A model generated the notes under the pieces. That model saw only the letters and a program-made list of their open reading frames with translations, was not told the origin of the DNA and did not search any database. This document shows, one piece after another, positions 48,060-58,898 of a DNA stretch of 64,000 bases; within the stretch, counting starts at the first letter, position 1, and each line of letters starts with the position of its first letter. The position numbers and the translations under genes were made by a program. Source of the DNA: an unidentified bacterial endosymbiont (GTDB lineage Bacteria; Pseudomonadota; Gammaproteobacteria; Enterobacterales; Enterobacteriaceae); contig NZ_OU963893.1 in assembly GCF_918797525.1 (NCBI RefSeq), positions 2,170,001-2,234,000 on the forward strand, in the 5' to 3' direction.

Positions 48060-48695
48060 TCAGGCGTAGACTTTATCTTTATACTCGCACAGATCTTCGA
48101 TGATGCAGGAGCCGCAGCGGGGCTTGCGCGCAATACAGGTATAGCGACCATGCAGGATCAGCCAGTGATGGCAATCGACCTTAAATTCAGCGGGAACAAC
48201 TTTTAACAGCTTCTCTTCAACCTGCTCGACGTTTTTGCCAGGTGCAAAGCGGGTGCGATTAGAGACGCGGAAGATATGGGTATCTACGGCAATAGTGGGC
48301 CAGCCAAACGCGGTATTCAACACCACGTTCGCAGTTTTACGCCCGACGCCCGGTAGGGCTTCCAGCGCCGCCCGGTCTTCAGGCACTTCGCCACCGTGCT
48401 GTTCCAGTAAAATACGGCAGGTCTTGATGACGTTCTCCGCTTTGCTGTTAAACAGACCGATGGTTTTGATATACGACTTCACGCCGTCTACCCCCAGATC
48501 CAGCATCGCCTGTGGTGTATTCGCCACCGGATAGAGCAGGGCCGTGGCTTTATTTACGCTCACGTCCGTGGCCTGGGCAGAGAGCAGCACGGCGATTAAC
48601 AGCTCAAACGGCGAGTTAAAATTGAGTTCCGTTGTCGGATGCGGGTTTTCATTTTGCAGACGTGTGAGGATCGCAATGCGCTTTTCTTTGTTCAT
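48060..48695 (-). CDS. nth: Endonuclease III
   Basis: A 211-residue HhH-GPD DNA glycosylase/AP lyase removing oxidised pyrimidines. The helix-hairpin-helix [14 protein letters not shown] with the catalytic Lys, the Asp of the [11 protein letters not shown] segment, and the C-terminal [4Fe-4S] cysteines (C-x6-C-x2-C-x5-C in [17 protein letters not shown]) are present. Last gene of rsxABCDGE-nth, overlapping rsxE by 4 bp. Confidence 0.97.
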   Translation of the reverse strand: MNKEKRIAILTRLQNENPHPTTELNFNSPFELLIAVLLSAQATDVSVNKATALLYPVANTPQAMLDLGVDGVKSYIKTIGLFNSKAENVIKTCRILLEQHGGEVPEDRAALEALPGVGRKTANVVLNTAFGWPTIAVDTHIFRVSNRTRFAPGKNVEQVEEKLLKVVPAEFKVDCHHWLILHGRYTCIARKPRCGSCIIEDLCEYKDKVYA

Positions 48696-49378
48696 GAAGC
48701 CTTCTCGGGTATCCCTTCCTGGACGCTGCGCTCGGCCGCACGGCGTTTACGTTTTTCATCAATCAGGTATTTTACCGCCAGCATCATGCCAAGGCCAATA
48801 AACGCGCCGGGGGGCAACATGGCCAGCAGGAACGGCGTATCCGTATGGAACACTTCGATGCGCAACGCTTTAGCCCAGCCGCCCAACAGCGCATCGGCCC
48901 CGTCAAACAGCGTACTGTTGCCCAGAATTTCACGCATCGATCCCAGCACGAACATCGCGCAGGTGGCGCCCATACCGATGGCAAAACCATCAAGCGCCGA
49001 CATGGCCGGACTGTTCTTTACGGCAAAGGCTTCAGCGCGGCCAACAACGATACAGTTGGTCACGATAAGCGGAATAAAGATCCCAAGCGACTGGTACAGA
49101 CCAAACGCATAGGCGTTGATTAGCATCTGAACGATGCTCACCACCGATGCAATAATCATTACATAGATTGGAATACGGATTTCCGTTGGCGTCCAGCGGC
49201 GCAGGGCAGAGATGGACAGGTTGGTCAGGGTCAAGACCAGCGTGGTCGCAAGCCCCAGCCCCAGCGCATTGGTGGCGGTGGAGGTGACGGCCAGCAACGG
49301 GCACATACCCAGCAACTGGACCAGTGCGGAGTTGTTCTTCCACAGACCCTGAACGATGACCTCTTTAACCTGGCTCAT
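48692..49378 (-). CDS. rsxE: RsxE, electron-transport complex membrane subunit
   Basis: A 228-residue inner membrane protein with about six helices, homologous to RnfE/NqrD. In E. coli the RsxABCDGE complex reduces the [2Fe-2S] cluster of SoxR and so keeps the superoxide response off. The opening [20 protein letters not shown] mirrors the RsxA motif, since RsxA and RsxE are inverted paralogues. Overlaps rsxG and nth by 4 bp each, which indicates coupled translation. Confidence 0.95.
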   Translation of the reverse strand: MSQVKEVIVQGLWKNNSALVQLLGMCPLLAVTSTATNALGLGLATTLVLTLTNLSISALRRWTPTEIRIPIYVMIIASVVSIVQMLINAYAFGLYQSLGIFIPLIVTNCIVVGRAEAFAVKNSPAMSALDGFAIGMGATCAMFVLGSMREILGNSTLFDGADALLGGWAKALRIEVFHTDTPFLLAMLPPGAFIGLGMMLAVKYLIDEKRKRRAAERSVQEGIPEKAS

Positions 49379-50001
49379 GATGACTCCTCACAGGCCGGAA
49401 GTTGATTGAGTTGCGCAGGCAGCGTTTCAGCATACAGCCCGGCTCGTTTGACAGCGTTAACTATTGCGCGCGGCGTGATGGTGGCACCGGTGAACTGGTC
49501 GAATTCGCCGCCATCTTTCTTCACCGCGAATGCGCTATCCTCTTCGCCATGAATAACTTTACCGGCAAAGTGTAAAATCCAGTCGCTCATGCGCGTCTCG
49601 ATTTTATCTCCAAGACCGGGTGTTTCATGGTGCCCGGTCACCCGGGTACCCAGCACGGTTCCGGAAAAATCAGTGCCAACCAGCAGTTGAATCGCCCCCG
49701 AATAGCCATCGGGGGCGGTAGCTTCCATTACGACGCCCACCGGCTGGTCACCCTTACGGGCGATAAAGAGGCGATGCGGGCCTTTACCAAGCTGGGGAGC
49801 CTCAACCACGAAACAGCTTTTCTGCAGGTTATTATCATAGAACTCGGCTGGGATCACCTGATCAAAAAGCGCTTTTTGCTGCTTGACCGCCTGTTCTTCA
49901 ATGGTTGTTTTGGTCAGCGCATTGACCAGCGCCGTCAGCCCAGTCAGGACAGCGGCGAAGACAGCCAGCGTAACGCCGTGTTTCTGCATCGTTTTTAACA
50001 T
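49375..50001 (-). CDS. rsxG: RsxG, FMN-carrying subunit
   Basis: A 208-residue protein with one N-terminal helix and a periplasmic domain binding FMN covalently at the Thr of the [10 protein letters not shown] motif (RnfG/NqrC family). It passes electrons within the Rsx/Rnf complex. ATG 50001 ([10 protein letters not shown]) is the family start, 10 bp after the rsxD stop; the longer upstream frame overlaps rsxD and is rejected. Confidence 0.95.
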   Translation of the reverse strand: MLKTMQKHGVTLAVFAAVLTGLTALVNALTKTTIEEQAVKQQKALFDQVIPAEFYDNNLQKSCFVVEAPQLGKGPHRLFIARKGDQPVGVVMEATAPDGYSGAIQLLVGTDFSGTVLGTRVTGHHETPGLGDKIETRMSDWILHFAGKVIHGEEDSAFAVKKDGGEFDQFTGATITPRAIVNAVKRAGLYAETLPAQLNQLPACEESS

Positions 50002-50011
50002 GGCGAAGCCC

Positions 50012-51064
50012 TTAACGGTGACCGTAGACGCGTGGACGCGTGTAGTAGTCGATGAGCGGAACGGTGATATTGGCCAGCAGTACGGCAAAAGCCACGCCAT
50101 CCGGATAGCCCCCAAAACTGCGGATAAGCCATACTAACAACCCTGCCAGCGCGCCGAAAATCAGGCGACCACGATTTGTGGTTGAGGCCGTAACCGGGTC
50201 GGTCAGGATAAAGAATGCGCCGAGCATGGTGGCGCCGGAGAGCAGATGCATCTGCGGGCTGGCCATTGACTCAGGGGAGAACAGCCAGCCCAACGTGGAG
50301 CAGACCGTAAGCGTAATCAGAAAGCTCAGCGGAATATGCCAGCGAATCGCCTTTTGTTGCAGCAGGATCGCGCCACCCAGCAGGTAGGCGAGATTGACCC
50401 ACTGCCAGCCTGCGCCCGCCAGCATACCGCTGTAGATGGCGGATTTCATAATTTGCTCAACGCTGTGCCCGGCATGCAGCGACGTTTTAAAGGTGTCGAG
50501 CGGCGTAGCCTGGCTGATACCGTCCACGCCCATACGCAGCGCGGTCATATCGGTACCGAGTGCAGTATGGCCTGTAAAGATAACGTTCAGGGCATCCATA
50601 AAGCCAGGCACCGTGGCGGCAATTTCCTGCGGTGGCAACCAGTTGGTCATCTGCACCGGGAAGGAGATCAGCAACACCACGTAGCCGATCATCGCCGGGT
50701 TGAACGGGTTATGGCCCAGGCCGCCATACAGCTGTTTGGCGATAATCACCGCAAACACGGTTCCGAGCACCACCATCCACCAGGGGGCGAGCGGGGGAAT
50801 ACTGATCGCCAGCAGGAGGCCGGTCAGCAGCGCGGAGTTGTCGCTAAGAATGCGGGAAACGTCCATCTTGCGCAGCGTCAGGATCAGGCCTTCCGCCGCC
50901 AGCGCGCTGGCCGTGCCGAGTACTAACTGGAAAAGGGTTCCCCAGCCAAAAAACCAGAACTGAACGGCGATACCCGGCAGGGCAGCCAGGCAGACCAGCA
51001 TCATAATACGCGACGTCTGGCGCTGGTTATGGGTATAGGGGGAACTTGCGATTCTGAAAACCAT
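50012..51064 (-). CDS. rsxD: RsxD, membrane FMN subunit
   Basis: A 350-residue integral membrane protein (RnfD/NqrB family), about ten helices, with the FMN-threonine motif [12 protein letters not shown] near residue 185 and a [12 protein letters not shown] loop. Core transmembrane electron carrier of the complex. It begins immediately after the rsxC stop. Confidence 0.95.
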   Translation of the reverse strand: MVFRIASSPYTHNQRQTSRIMMLVCLAALPGIAVQFWFFGWGTLFQLVLGTASALAAEGLILTLRKMDVSRILSDNSALLTGLLLAISIPPLAPWWMVVLGTVFAVIIAKQLYGGLGHNPFNPAMIGYVVLLISFPVQMTNWLPPQEIAATVPGFMDALNVIFTGHTALGTDMTALRMGVDGISQATPLDTFKTSLHAGHSVEQIMKSAIYSGMLAGAGWQWVNLAYLLGGAILLQQKAIRWHIPLSFLITLTVCSTLGWLFSPESMASPQMHLLSGATMLGAFFILTDPVTASTTNRGRLIFGALAGLLVWLIRSFGGYPDGVAFAVLLANITVPLIDYYTRPRVYGHR

Positions 51065-52981
51065 TTAATCCTCGTTAACTGCTTGCTGTGCGGCTTTCTT
51101 CGCCTGAACGCGGGCAATCGCGGCGGCGACAGCGGCTTTACGCGGATCGTCGTTGGTGGCCTGCGGCTCTTCCTGCTGTGCCGCCTTACGGGCTTTCGCG
51201 CGGGCGATGGCGGCCTCGACGGCTGCCTTGCGCGGGTCGACCGGTACGTCGGGTTCCGCAGTGGGCTGTGGCTGAGTCGCTTTTCGCGCTTTAGCGCGGG
51301 CAATAGCCGCCTCAACCGCCGCTTTACGCGGATCTGTCTCAGCGTCGGGTTGCTCATGCTGTGCCTGACGGGCGCGAGCCTGCGCTTTACGCGCCTCGCG
51401 GGCGGCAATGGCTTCGCTATTATCTGGTTTTTCACCCGCAGGGATCACGATAGCTTGTGCCGCCGTGGCTTTTTTCTCACGCACGCGAGCCAGCGCGGCG
51501 TTAATGGCATCCTGATCTTTTCCACCAGGCTGAACGGCGGCTTGCTTATGCCGCTCATGGCGGGCCGCTTTCTCACGCTCAAGCCGCGCCTGACGGGCTT
51601 CAAAGCGGGCTTTCGCTTCGGCGGCGCGTTTTTCTTCCATCGAAATAGCATAAATTTCGGCCTTCTCCTGACGGAAGTATTGCACCAGCGGGATATTGCT
51701 TGGGCAGACCCAGGCGCAGGCGCCGCACTCGATGCAGTCAGCCAGGTTATGGGCTTTTGCCTTATCATGGAGCTGGCCTTTGCTATACCAGTAAAGCTGC
51801 TGGGGTAGCAGGTCGGCCGGGCATGCGTCGGCGCAGGCGCTGCAGCGGATACAGCCTTTCTCTTCCTGCTCCTCACCCATCTCCGTGGGGGAAGGGGCGA
51901 GGAGACAGTTAGTTATTTTCACCACCGGAACATCCAGCCAGGGCAGGGTGAAGCCCATTAATGGGCCGCCCATGATCACCATCTGGTGACTGCCGGGGCA
52001 AAATTCAGCCTGTTCGAGAAGATGGCGTACCGGCGTGCCGAGACGCGCCCAGACGTTACCGGGACGCGCAACCGACTCTCCGGTTAAGGTCACAACGCGC
52101 TCGGTTAAGGGTTCACCATCGACCACCGCACGTTTTACCGCATAGGCGGTACCGACGTTTTGCATCAGCACGCCAATATCCGACGAGCGTCCGCCGTGCG
52201 GAACCTGTTTTCCGGTCAGAATTTGCGTCAGTTGCTTCGCACCGCCAGAGGGATACTTGGTCGGGATAACGCGCAGGCCAATATCATGGCTACCGGCCAG
52301 CACGGCACGCAGCATGGAGATGGCCTGGGGTTTGTTGTCTTCAATGCCGATGAGCACCTCACGCGGCTGCAGAATATGCGCAAGGATGCGGATCCCTTCT
52401 ACTACCTGTGCGGCGCAGTCCTGCATCAGCCGGTCATCGGCGGTGATGTAAGGTTCGCATTCAGCGGCATTGATAATCAGCGTTTCAATTTTATCGCCCC
52501 CGCCGCGCAGCTTGGCGCCCGTCGGAAAGCCTGCGCCGCCGAGACCGGCAACGCCAAACTGATGGATGCGCTCTATCAGCGCTTCACGGCTTTGGGCGCG
52601 GTAATCACTCCAGCCATCACGTTCAATCCAGTGGTCTTCGCCGTCGGCGTCGATAATCACGCTCAGCTCAGAGAGGGCCGACGGGTGCGCCACGGTATGA
52701 GGAGAAATCGATACCACAGTACCGGACGTCGGGGCGTGCACCGGCAGCATACGACCGCGACCAAAGGTTAAGGGCTGGCCGCGAAGGACGGTATCGCCTT
52801 CTTTAACGCACAGTTCGCCTTCAGCGCCGAGGTGCTGTTTAAGCGGCATCACGTAACGGGTCGCCAGCGGGATCTGACGTAGCGGAGTGCCATTGGACTG
52901 GGTCTTCATTTCAGGCGGATGGATACCGCCGTCGAAGTCCCAAATCTTCTCTTTTCTGAAAGCCGAAAATAACTTAAGCAT
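51065..52981 (-). CDS. rsxC: RsxC, Fe-S/NADH-side subunit
   Basis: A 638-residue cytoplasmic subunit (RnfC family). The N-terminal part holds the flavin/NADH-binding fold ([23 protein letters not shown]); two [4Fe-4S] motifs follow, [12 protein letters not shown] and [12 protein letters not shown] (about 370-420). The C-terminal 180 residues are Ala/Lys/Arg-rich helical repeats, three complete [23 protein letters not shown] units. It is about 100 residues shorter than E. coli RsxC (740), by having fewer repeats. Overlaps rsxB by 8 bp. Confidence 0.94.
   Translation of the reverse strand: MLKLFSAFRKEKIWDFDGGIHPPEMKTQSNGTPLRQIPLATRYVMPLKQHLGAEGELCVKEGDTVLRGQPLTFGRGRMLPVHAPTSGTVVSISPHTVAHPSALSELSVIIDADGEDHWIERDGWSDYRAQSREALIERIHQFGVAGLGGAGFPTGAKLRGGGDKIETLIINAAECEPYITADDRLMQDCAAQVVEGIRILAHILQPREVLIGIEDNKPQAISMLRAVLAGSHDIGLRVIPTKYPSGGAKQLTQILTGKQVPHGGRSSDIGVLMQNVGTAYAVKRAVVDGEPLTERVVTLTGESVARPGNVWARLGTPVRHLLEQAEFCPGSHQMVIMGGPLMGFTLPWLDVPVVKITNCLLAPSPTEMGEEQEEKGCIRCSACADACPADLLPQQLYWYSKGQLHDKAKAHNLADCIECGACAWVCPSNIPLVQYFRQEKAEIYAISMEEKRAAEAKARFEARQARLEREKAARHERHKQAAVQPGGKDQDAINAALARVREKKATAAQAIVIPAGEKPDNSEAIAAREARKAQARARQAQHEQPDAETDPRKAAVEAAIARAKARKATQPQPTAEPDVPVDPRKAAVEAAIARAKARKAAQQEEPQATNDDPRKAAVAAAIARVQAKKAAQQAVNED
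51100..51337 (-). repeat. Tandem repeats encoding the RsxC C-terminal helices
   Basis: Three imperfect units of about 95 bp encode [19 protein letters not shown] and variants. Copy number of this unit differs between enterobacterial rsxC genes; three full units are seen here. Confidence 0.8.
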
Positions 52982-53552
52982 GGTGTTCCACAGGAATATT
53001 GCGAACCGGAATGGTTTGAAGATCCCACTTCCAGCTTTCGGTGGTCGTTTCGACCGGACGTAAGGTTATACACTGCGTCGGGCAGGGGGCCACACAGAGG
53101 TTACACCCGGTGCACAGATCCGCTACAACGGTGTGCATGGCGCGGGTTGCGCCCACAATGGCATCGACGGGACACGCCTGAATACATTTGGTGCAGCCGA
53201 TGCAGTTAGGTTCGTCGATCACCGCCAGGACGCGAACCGGTTCCTGCACATCCGCATCGCCATCAGCAGGCTGCGGGTCAACGTTAAGCAGGGCGGCAAT
53301 TTTCAGCATCACTGCTTCGCCACCCGGCGCGCAGCGGTTGATTTTTTCACCCTGCACGCCCACGGCTTCTGCGTAGGGACGACAGCCAGGATAACCGCAT
53401 TGCCCGCACTGGCTTTGCGGTAAAAGCGCGTCAATTTTTTCGACAACGGGATCGTCCTCAACCGCGAAACGGCGAGAGGCATACCCGAGAATCAGACCAA
53501 ACACCAACCCCAAAACGCTGATGGAGGCGATGGCAATCCAGATAGCATTCAT
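52974..53552 (-). CDS. rsxB: RsxB, ferredoxin-like subunit
   Basis: A 192-residue protein with an N-terminal membrane anchor, a CGQCGYPGC cluster motif near residue 49 and two ferredoxin motifs ([24 protein letters not shown]). It relays electrons in the Rsx/Rnf complex. Same length as E. coli RsxB. Its ATG overlaps the rsxA stop by one base. Confidence 0.96.
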   Translation of the reverse strand: MNAIWIAIASISVLGLVFGLILGYASRRFAVEDDPVVEKIDALLPQSQCGQCGYPGCRPYAEAVGVQGEKINRCAPGGEAVMLKIAALLNVDPQPADGDADVQEPVRVLAVIDEPNCIGCTKCIQACPVDAIVGATRAMHTVVADLCTGCNLCVAPCPTQCITLRPVETTTESWKWDLQTIPVRNIPVEHHA

Positions 53553-54133
53553 TACAACTTCACCAGACCACTAAAGCCCATAAAGGCCAGAGACATTAAA
53601 CCTGCTGTCACCAGGGCAATCGCGTTCCCACGAAACGGCGCGGGAATGTCGGCAGCCGCCAGGCGTTCACGGATAGAGGCAAACAGCACCATCACCAGCG
53701 AGAAACCGACGGCGGCAGAGAAGCCGTACAGCGCCGATTGCATAAAATTATGCCCGAGGTTGATGTTCAGCAGCGCCACGCCGAGGACGGCGCAGTTAGT
53801 GGTGATGAGCGGCAGGAAGATCCCCAGCAGACGGTACAGCGCCGGGCTGGTTTTACGCACCACCATTTCGGTAAATTGCACCACGACCGCGATAACCAGG
53901 ATAAAGGCCAGCGTGCGCAGATATATTAATCCCAGCGGGATCAGGATCCAGGTGTCAATCCACCACGCGCAGATGGACGCCAGCGTCATAACGAAGGTTG
54001 TCGCCAGCCCCATGCCCATTGCCGTTTCCAGCTTTTTGGAAACACCCATAAACGGACACAGGCCAAGAAACTTCACCAGGACGAAGTTATTCACCAGCAC
54101 AGTGCCGACAAAGAGCAGTAAGTAATCGGTCAT
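53552..54133 (-). CDS. rsxA: RsxA, electron-transport complex membrane subunit
   Basis: A 193-residue, six-helix membrane protein (RnfA/NqrE family), first gene of rsxABCDGE-nth. The opening [20 protein letters not shown] carries the cysteine that, with its RsxE counterpart, holds a membrane [2Fe-2S] cluster in Rnf/Nqr structures. Same length as E. coli RsxA. A short AT-rich gap separates it from ydgK. Confidence 0.96.
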   Translation of the reverse strand: MTDYLLLFVGTVLVNNFVLVKFLGLCPFMGVSKKLETAMGMGLATTFVMTLASICAWWIDTWILIPLGLIYLRTLAFILVIAVVVQFTEMVVRKTSPALYRLLGIFLPLITTNCAVLGVALLNINLGHNFMQSALYGFSAAVGFSLVMVLFASIRERLAAADIPAPFRGNAIALVTAGLMSLAFMGFSGLVKL

Positions 54134-54209
54134 TATTCAGCCTGAAATAAAAAAGCCGCCTATTATCGGACAAAGCACGACAGGCGACAACAGGTTAACT
54201 GTAAGGTTA

Positions 54210-54650
54210 TTACGGGTTCACGAAGGTTTTCTTAACCCGCATCGAACGCTTGAAATAAGGCACCAGCAGCGCGGTCGCCAGTAACGGGAAAAGCAGTTGG
54301 CGAACGGCCAGGGCGTCCGAAACCGGTGAAAACGCAAAGGCTTTCACCGCCAGCAGAACTGAAATCAGCAGCCAGATAATGTAGTGCTTAGGTACGCCTT
54401 TGCGACGCTTAAAGAAAGCAATGGTCAACCAGAGCGTGTAGTACCACATGGCAATCGCGAAAACGAACGAGATAAACCACAGCGCAATTTTGAGCACGCT
54501 TTGCGACATCAACGTCTGCATGGCGTGCGGTGTGACGAGCGCGGTGGTGTAGAGCAGCAGCGCAAGCGTTGCGCTTAATAAAGCAACCAGCAGCCATGCC
54601 AGCGGGGCAAGTAACCAGCCTCCAATGCGTTCTCCAGGCGTTGCGGTCAT
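54210..54650 (-). CDS. ydgK: DUF2569 inner membrane protein YdgK
   Basis: A 146-residue membrane protein with four hydrophobic segments, matching E. coli YdgK in position and in the opening ERIGGWLLAPLAWL. Function unknown. ATG 54650 (MTATPGERIGG) is preferred because GGGAG lies eight bases before it; an in-frame ATG four codons earlier overlaps that motif. In E. coli ydgK and rsx are adjacent and may be co-transcribed. Confidence 0.85.
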   Translation of the reverse strand: MTATPGERIGGWLLAPLAWLLVALLSATLALLLYTTALVTPHAMQTLMSQSVLKIALWFISFVFAIAMWYYTLWLTIAFFKRRKGVPKHYIIWLLISVLLAVKAFAFSPVSDALAVRQLLFPLLATALLVPYFKRSMRVKKTFVNP

Positions 54651-54736
54651 AAACTCTCCCATAGGTCTGCGCGAAAAGGTATACAGAAATTTGCAGGCCG
54701 AAGAGTATATAACATTTCGCGCGGATGGCTACTTTC

Positions 54737-54952
54737 TTATAAAACGTAACGCCATACCGACTTTGGGACTTCGCCAACGTTGAACAAACGACCGCCGGAG
54801 ACGAGCTCGGCACGGCGATGATCCGCGGCGCGGTACATATTAATAATTTGCTGATTATCCGACAGGGAGTAGTTCAGATGATCAAAGAGTTTTTCCAGGC
54901 TTTCAAGGGAATTGATTTTACGAAATTTTAATAAATAATCCTGAACCGTCAT
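54737..54952 (-). CDS. cnu: Nucleoid-associated Hha-family protein Cnu
   Basis: A 71-residue Hha/YmoA-family protein (E. coli YdgT). It binds H-NS and StpA to strengthen silencing of horizontally acquired genes, and also the oriC-proximal cnb site. The opening [24 protein letters not shown] is almost identical to that of E. coli. Together with SlyA, 14 kb away, this window encodes two players in H-NS-dependent control. Confidence 0.96.
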   Translation of the reverse strand: MTVQDYLLKFRKINSLESLEKLFDHLNYSLSDNQQIINMYRAADHRRAELVSGGRLFNVGEVPKSVWRYVL

Positions 54953-55021
54953 GTTAATAATTTTCCATTTAAAAAGGGTAAGATCACTAAGGATAATTCG
55001 ATCGAATAATAAACGGATGAA

Positions 55022-55056
55022 TAAAAGACGAAAACTCAGGCATCGATTGATGCCTG
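55022..55056 (-). terminator. blr terminator
   Basis: Stem CAGGCATC/GATGCCTG (55037-55056) followed on the minus strand by GTTTTCGTCTTTT. It lies between blr and cnu. Confidence 0.72.
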
Positions 55057-55135
55057 GAAATGAAGGTTAACGATGTTCATCACAACTGGCAATATGCCGC
55101 AGACACATTATGACACGCTTTAATGCCGGAAGGCG

Positions 55136-55273
55136 TTACTTAGGATGGGCAACAGTGACAGGCTCTGGCGGCTGGTAGTTATCGATATGGCTGGCAACGC
55201 CGAGCAAAATGACCGATACCCCAAGAACAATCCATCCCGCTAATTCAATGATTCGATTAAAAATTGATGTCAT
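55136..55273 (-). CDS. blr: Small membrane protein Blr (divisome-associated)
   Basis: A 45-residue single-helix protein whose core IIELAGWIVLGVSVILLGVA and SHIDNYQPPEP match E. coli Blr (YdgU, 41 residues). Blr localises to the division site and affects beta-lactam susceptibility. ATG 55273 adds four residues (MTSIF) before the E. coli start and has only a weak ribosome binding site; the true start could be a non-ATG codon inside. Located between cnu and ydgJ, as in E. coli. Confidence 0.88.
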   Translation of the reverse strand: MTSIFNRIIELAGWIVLGVSVILLGVASHIDNYQPPEPVTVAHPK

Positions 55274-55507
55274 GATTGGTGTTTGTCATTTATCCATAAA
55301 TACAGGGTGTAAATTTTACAGCGGCACCTCTTTGACGGCAAGCGCTTTGGGTATAGGTTCTTTAAATGAAATCAGAAGGTTAACCTGATGTAACAAAAAA
55401 CGACGCATAGAGGATGCTATTCTTCAGGCTGTGGCACATTATTATTCTGTACTGATATCAGAAAAGTCTGTGCGAAATAAAAAATCCTGCCACAGGAGGA
55501 CACATTT

Positions 55508-56548
55508 ATGAGTGATAGCATCCGCGTCGGGTTAATAGGTTACGGGTATGCGAGCAAAACATTCCATGCGCCTCTGATTGCCGGGACGGCGGGAATGACG
55601 TTGGCCGCCGTGTCAAGCAGCGACGCAGACAAAGTCCATGGTGACTGGCCCACCGTGCCGGTGGTGTCTGAGCCAAAACATCTTTTCAACGACCCCAACA
55701 TTGATTTAATTGTGATCCCCACGCCCAACGACACCCATTTTCCTCTGGCTAAAGCCGCGCTGGAGGCCGGGAAGCATGTTGTTGTCGATAAACCCTTTAC
55801 CGTGACGTTGTCACAAGCAAGAGAGCTGGATGCGCTGGCGAAGAGCCTCGGCAGGCTGTTGTCGGTGTTTCACAACCGGCGCTGGGATAGCGATTTCCTG
55901 ACGATAAAAGCGCTCCTTGCTCAAGGAACGCTGGGGGAGATAGCCTTTTTTGAATCGCACTTTGATCGTTTTCGCCCGCAGGTACGTAACCGCTGGCGGG
56001 AACAGGCAGGCCCCGGGAGCGGTATCTGGTACGATTTAGCGCCGCATTTGCTCGATCAGGCCGTCAATCTGTTTGGTCTGCCGGTGAGTATGACGGTCGA
56101 TCTGGCTCAGCTCAGACCTGGCGCGCAGGCCACCGATTATTTTCACGCGGTGTTAAGCTACCCGCAGCGGCGCATCGTGCTGCACGCGACAATGCTGGCC
56201 GCGTCAGAGACGCCGCGGTATACCCTCCACGGAACGCGGGGTAGTTACGTCAAGTTTGGTCTGGATCCGCAGGAGGAACGGCTGAAAAACGGGGAGCGTT
56301 TGCCGCAGGAAGACTGGGGATACGACATGCGCGACGGCGTGGTCACGCGCGTAGAGGGGGAGGCGTGTGTCCAGGAAACCCTGCTGACTCTCCCGGGTAA
56401 CTATCCTGCGTTTTATGCCGCAATCCGTGACGCCCTGAGTGGATCGGGTGAAAACCCGGTGCCAGCAAGCCAGGCGATTCAGATTATGGAGCTCATTGAA
56501 CTGGGCATTGAATCTGCCAGGCACCGCGCGACGCTGTGTCTGGCATGA
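55508..56548 (+). CDS. ydgJ: Gfo/Idh/MocA-family oxidoreductase YdgJ
   Basis: A 346-residue NAD(P)-dependent oxidoreductase with N-terminal Rossmann fold (GLIGYGYASKTFHAPLI), the EAGKHVVVDKPF motif containing the catalytic Lys of this family, and a C-terminal alpha/beta domain. Matches E. coli YdgJ; substrate not established, probably a sugar or polyol. AGGAGGA gives a strong ribosome binding site. Convergent with add. Confidence 0.92.
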   Translation: MSDSIRVGLIGYGYASKTFHAPLIAGTAGMTLAAVSSSDADKVHGDWPTVPVVSEPKHLFNDPNIDLIVIPTPNDTHFPLAKAALEAGKHVVVDKPFTVTLSQARELDALAKSLGRLLSVFHNRRWDSDFLTIKALLAQGTLGEIAFFESHFDRFRPQVRNRWREQAGPGSGIWYDLAPHLLDQAVNLFGLPVSMTVDLAQLRPGAQATDYFHAVLSYPQRRIVLHATMLAASETPRYTLHGTRGSYVKFGLDPQEERLKNGERLPQEDWGYDMRDGVVTRVEGEACVQETLLTLPGNYPAFYAAIRDALSGSGENPVPASQAIQIMELIELGIESARHRATLCLA

Positions 56549-56578
56549 GTTCAGGCTGGCCGAAAGGCGGCACTGATG

Positions 56579-57580
56579 TTACCCGTGAGCCACTTTGTCG
56601 CGCAGCGCCTGTTTCTCTGCAGGCGTAATGAACGCCATTTCCAGGCCGTTAATCTGCGCCTGGCGGATCTGTTGCTGGCTCAGCCCGGCCTGCGGTGCGG
56701 CGAAGGTGTACTCGTGAATGATGTCCACACCCTGAACGGCCGGATCGTCGGTATTCAGCGACGCCAGCACGCCATGCGCAAGGAAGGTTTTTAACGGGTG
56801 CTTGTCCAGCGTCGATACCGTGCTGGTCTGCATGTTGGAGGTCAGGCAGGATTCAATCCCGATGCGCTGTTCCGCGAGGAAATCCAGCAGGGCGCGATCC
56901 TCGACGGCCTTCACCCCGTGACCGATACGTTCCGCCCCCAGTTCACGAATGGCCTGCCAGATGCTTTCCGGGCCCGCGGCTTCACCTGCATGAACGGTGA
57001 TATGCCAGCCTGCGTCGCGTGCGCGGTTGAAGTGAGAAAGAAACAGGCTCCCCGGGAAGCCCAGTTCATCACCCGCCAGATCAACCGCGGTGATGTGGTC
57101 GCGATGCGCCAGCAGCGCGTCCAGTTCCTGCAGGCAGGCCGCTTCGCCAAAGGTACGGCTCATAATACCAATCAGGCGCGCCTGCACGTCGAATGCGTTA
57201 CAGCCTTCACGCACGCCTTCAATTACGGCTTCCACTACGCCCGCTACCGGCAGGCTGTGGGTCATCGCCATATAGCCTGGGGAAAAACGCAGCTCAACAT
57301 AGTGCAGGCCGTTTCGGGCGGCATCTTCAACGTTTTCGAAAGCGACGCGGCGGCAGGCGTCCAGTGAGGCCAGCATCTTCACACCCCAGTCGAGTTTGCT
57401 CAGAAAACTCACCAGGTCTGGTTCATTTGAGGTGACCTGAACGTGCGGAATCAAGGTTTCAAGCGTTTGCGCAGGCAGGGTTAAATTGAACTGGCGGCCA
57501 AGATCGAGAATGGTTTGGGCACGAATGTTTCCGTCGAGATGACGATGAATATCAGTTAAGGGCAGGCGTGTATCAATCAT
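56579..57580 (-). CDS. add: Adenosine deaminase
   Basis: A 333-residue zinc enzyme deaminating adenosine and deoxyadenosine to inosine. Zinc ligands H12 and H14 are in DIHRHLDG, the catalytic [10 protein letters not shown] motif contains His and Glu, and SLNTDDPAV carries the last Asp. Same length as E. coli Add. Purine salvage link to punC/punR and purR in the same window. Confidence 0.97.
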   Translation of the reverse strand: MIDTRLPLTDIHRHLDGNIRAQTILDLGRQFNLTLPAQTLETLIPHVQVTSNEPDLVSFLSKLDWGVKMLASLDACRRVAFENVEDAARNGLHYVELRFSPGYMAMTHSLPVAGVVEAVIEGVREGCNAFDVQARLIGIMSRTFGEAACLQELDALLAHRDHITAVDLAGDELGFPGSLFLSHFNRARDAGWHITVHAGEAAGPESIWQAIRELGAERIGHGVKAVEDRALLDFLAEQRIGIESCLTSNMQTSTVSTLDKHPLKTFLAHGVLASLNTDDPAVQGVDIIHEYTFAAPQAGLSQQQIRQAQINGLEMAFITPAEKQALRDKVAHG

Positions 57581-57676
57581 GGTCGCACTCTTTTCAGATT
57601 AAAGTGCGCCACAGTATAGAAACAAAACGGGATAAAAAGCGAATTGCGCAAAGGAATATTCCATTGCGCAACGCCA

Positions 57677-58849
57677 TTACTGGAGTGAGGCGATCCCGGC
57701 AATGAGCCGTTGCACTCCTTGCTCGAGCTTGCTGCGTGGGCAACCCACATTGAGGCGAATAAAACCCTTGCCTTCGCGACCGTAGGTATAACCCGGCATG
57801 ATCGCCACTTTTTGCTGCTCTATAAGCACCTTTTGCAGCGCGTTATCGTCAATGCCTAACGGGCGCAGATCGATCCAGGCGAGATAGGTTGCCTCGGGCG
57901 GCTGCCAGTTGAGTTGCTCAAAAGCCTGGTTTAATTCACGCGCCACGTACTGCAAATTTTCCTGCAGATACGCGCGCAACCCTTCAAGCCAGGGCTCGCC
58001 CTGCTGATAAGCCGCGATGTGTGCCGTTAACGTCAGCACTGAAGGCGAAGATAAGCCGTCACGCCCTTTGAGCGCACGCAGGTAACGAGTACGGCTTTCT
58101 TCGTCGCCAATGAGACCGTAAGCGCCCGTCAATGCCGGAATGTTAAAGCTTTTGGAACCTGAGGTCAGTAGCGCCCATGTGCCGCGCGCCACGTCGTTCC
58201 ACGGCGTATGACGATGTTCACCCCACACCATATCCATATGGATTTCATCGCTTATCACCGCCACGTCGTAGCGGGCGCAAAGTTCAGCCATAACGGTTAG
58301 CTCATGACGCGTCCAGACCTTACCCGTTGGGTTTTGCGGGCTACACAATAGCAGAATTTTGTTCTCCGGCTTCGCAAGCGCAGTTTCAAGCGCCTGCATA
58401 TCGCCTTGCCAGCCGGTGGTTTGTTTCAGCATCCCCACAGGCACTACGTTGCGCTGATTACCTTCGATCGCGTGATAAAACGCATCGTAGGCCGGAGTAT
58501 GCACTACCACGCCATCACCGGGCTGTGACCAGATACGAATCAGTTCCGAGACCATATAGATGACGGAAGGGCCATAAACCACCGATTCCCTGTCGATGCG
58601 GCTGTTAAAGCGTTGCTGGAACCAGTGGGCGACCGCGGCCAGGAACGCATCGTTTTTCCAGCGGCTATAACCAAACACGCCGTGATCAATGCGTTGCTGC
58701 AGCGCGTCGATGATGCAAGGCGCGGTGGCAAAATCCATATCCGAGATAGTGAAGGGCAGCAGGTCGGCAGCGCCAAACCGGTCAGCGACATAATCCCACT
58801 GCGTACACCAGGTGCCGTGACGATCCACGACGGCAGAAAAATCAAACAT
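57677..58849 (-). CDS. malY: Cystathionine beta-lyase and MalT regulator MalY
   Basis: A 390-residue fold-type I PLP enzyme with C-S lyase activity; the PLP lysine is in LLTSGSKSFNIPAL. In E. coli, MalY also binds MalT and blocks maltose gene activation. Length equals that of E. coli MalY. It follows malX after 49 bp containing a hairpin. Given the loss of the met-like locus elsewhere in the window, MalY is a remaining beta-cystathionase activity here. Confidence 0.95.
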   Translation of the reverse strand: MFDFSAVVDRHGTWCTQWDYVADRFGAADLLPFTISDMDFATAPCIIDALQQRIDHGVFGYSRWKNDAFLAAVAHWFQQRFNSRIDRESVVYGPSVIYMVSELIRIWSQPGDGVVVHTPAYDAFYHAIEGNQRNVVPVGMLKQTTGWQGDMQALETALAKPENKILLLCSPQNPTGKVWTRHELTVMAELCARYDVAVISDEIHMDMVWGEHRHTPWNDVARGTWALLTSGSKSFNIPALTGAYGLIGDEESRTRYLRALKGRDGLSSPSVLTLTAHIAAYQQGEPWLEGLRAYLQENLQYVARELNQAFEQLNWQPPEATYLAWIDLRPLGIDDNALQKVLIEQQKVAIMPGYTYGREGKGFIRLNVGCPRSKLEQGVQRLIAGIASLQ

Positions 58850-58861
58850 GACGTTGTTCCT

Positions 58862-58890
58862 TAAAGTAAAACCCCCTCATGGTGAGGGGG
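58862..58890 (-). terminator. Intercistronic hairpin between malX and malY
   Basis: CCCCCTCA/TGAGGGGG with a three-base loop (58872-58890), followed on the minus strand by TTTTACTTT. It lies inside the malXY operon, so it probably attenuates rather than fully stops transcription into malY. Confidence 0.7.
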
Positions 58891-58898
58891 CTGAGGCA

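Noticed and set aside
51100..51337. Tandem repeats considered as a CRISPR array
   Set aside because: They are in-frame coding repeats of the RsxC C-terminus, with no constant-length unique spacers.
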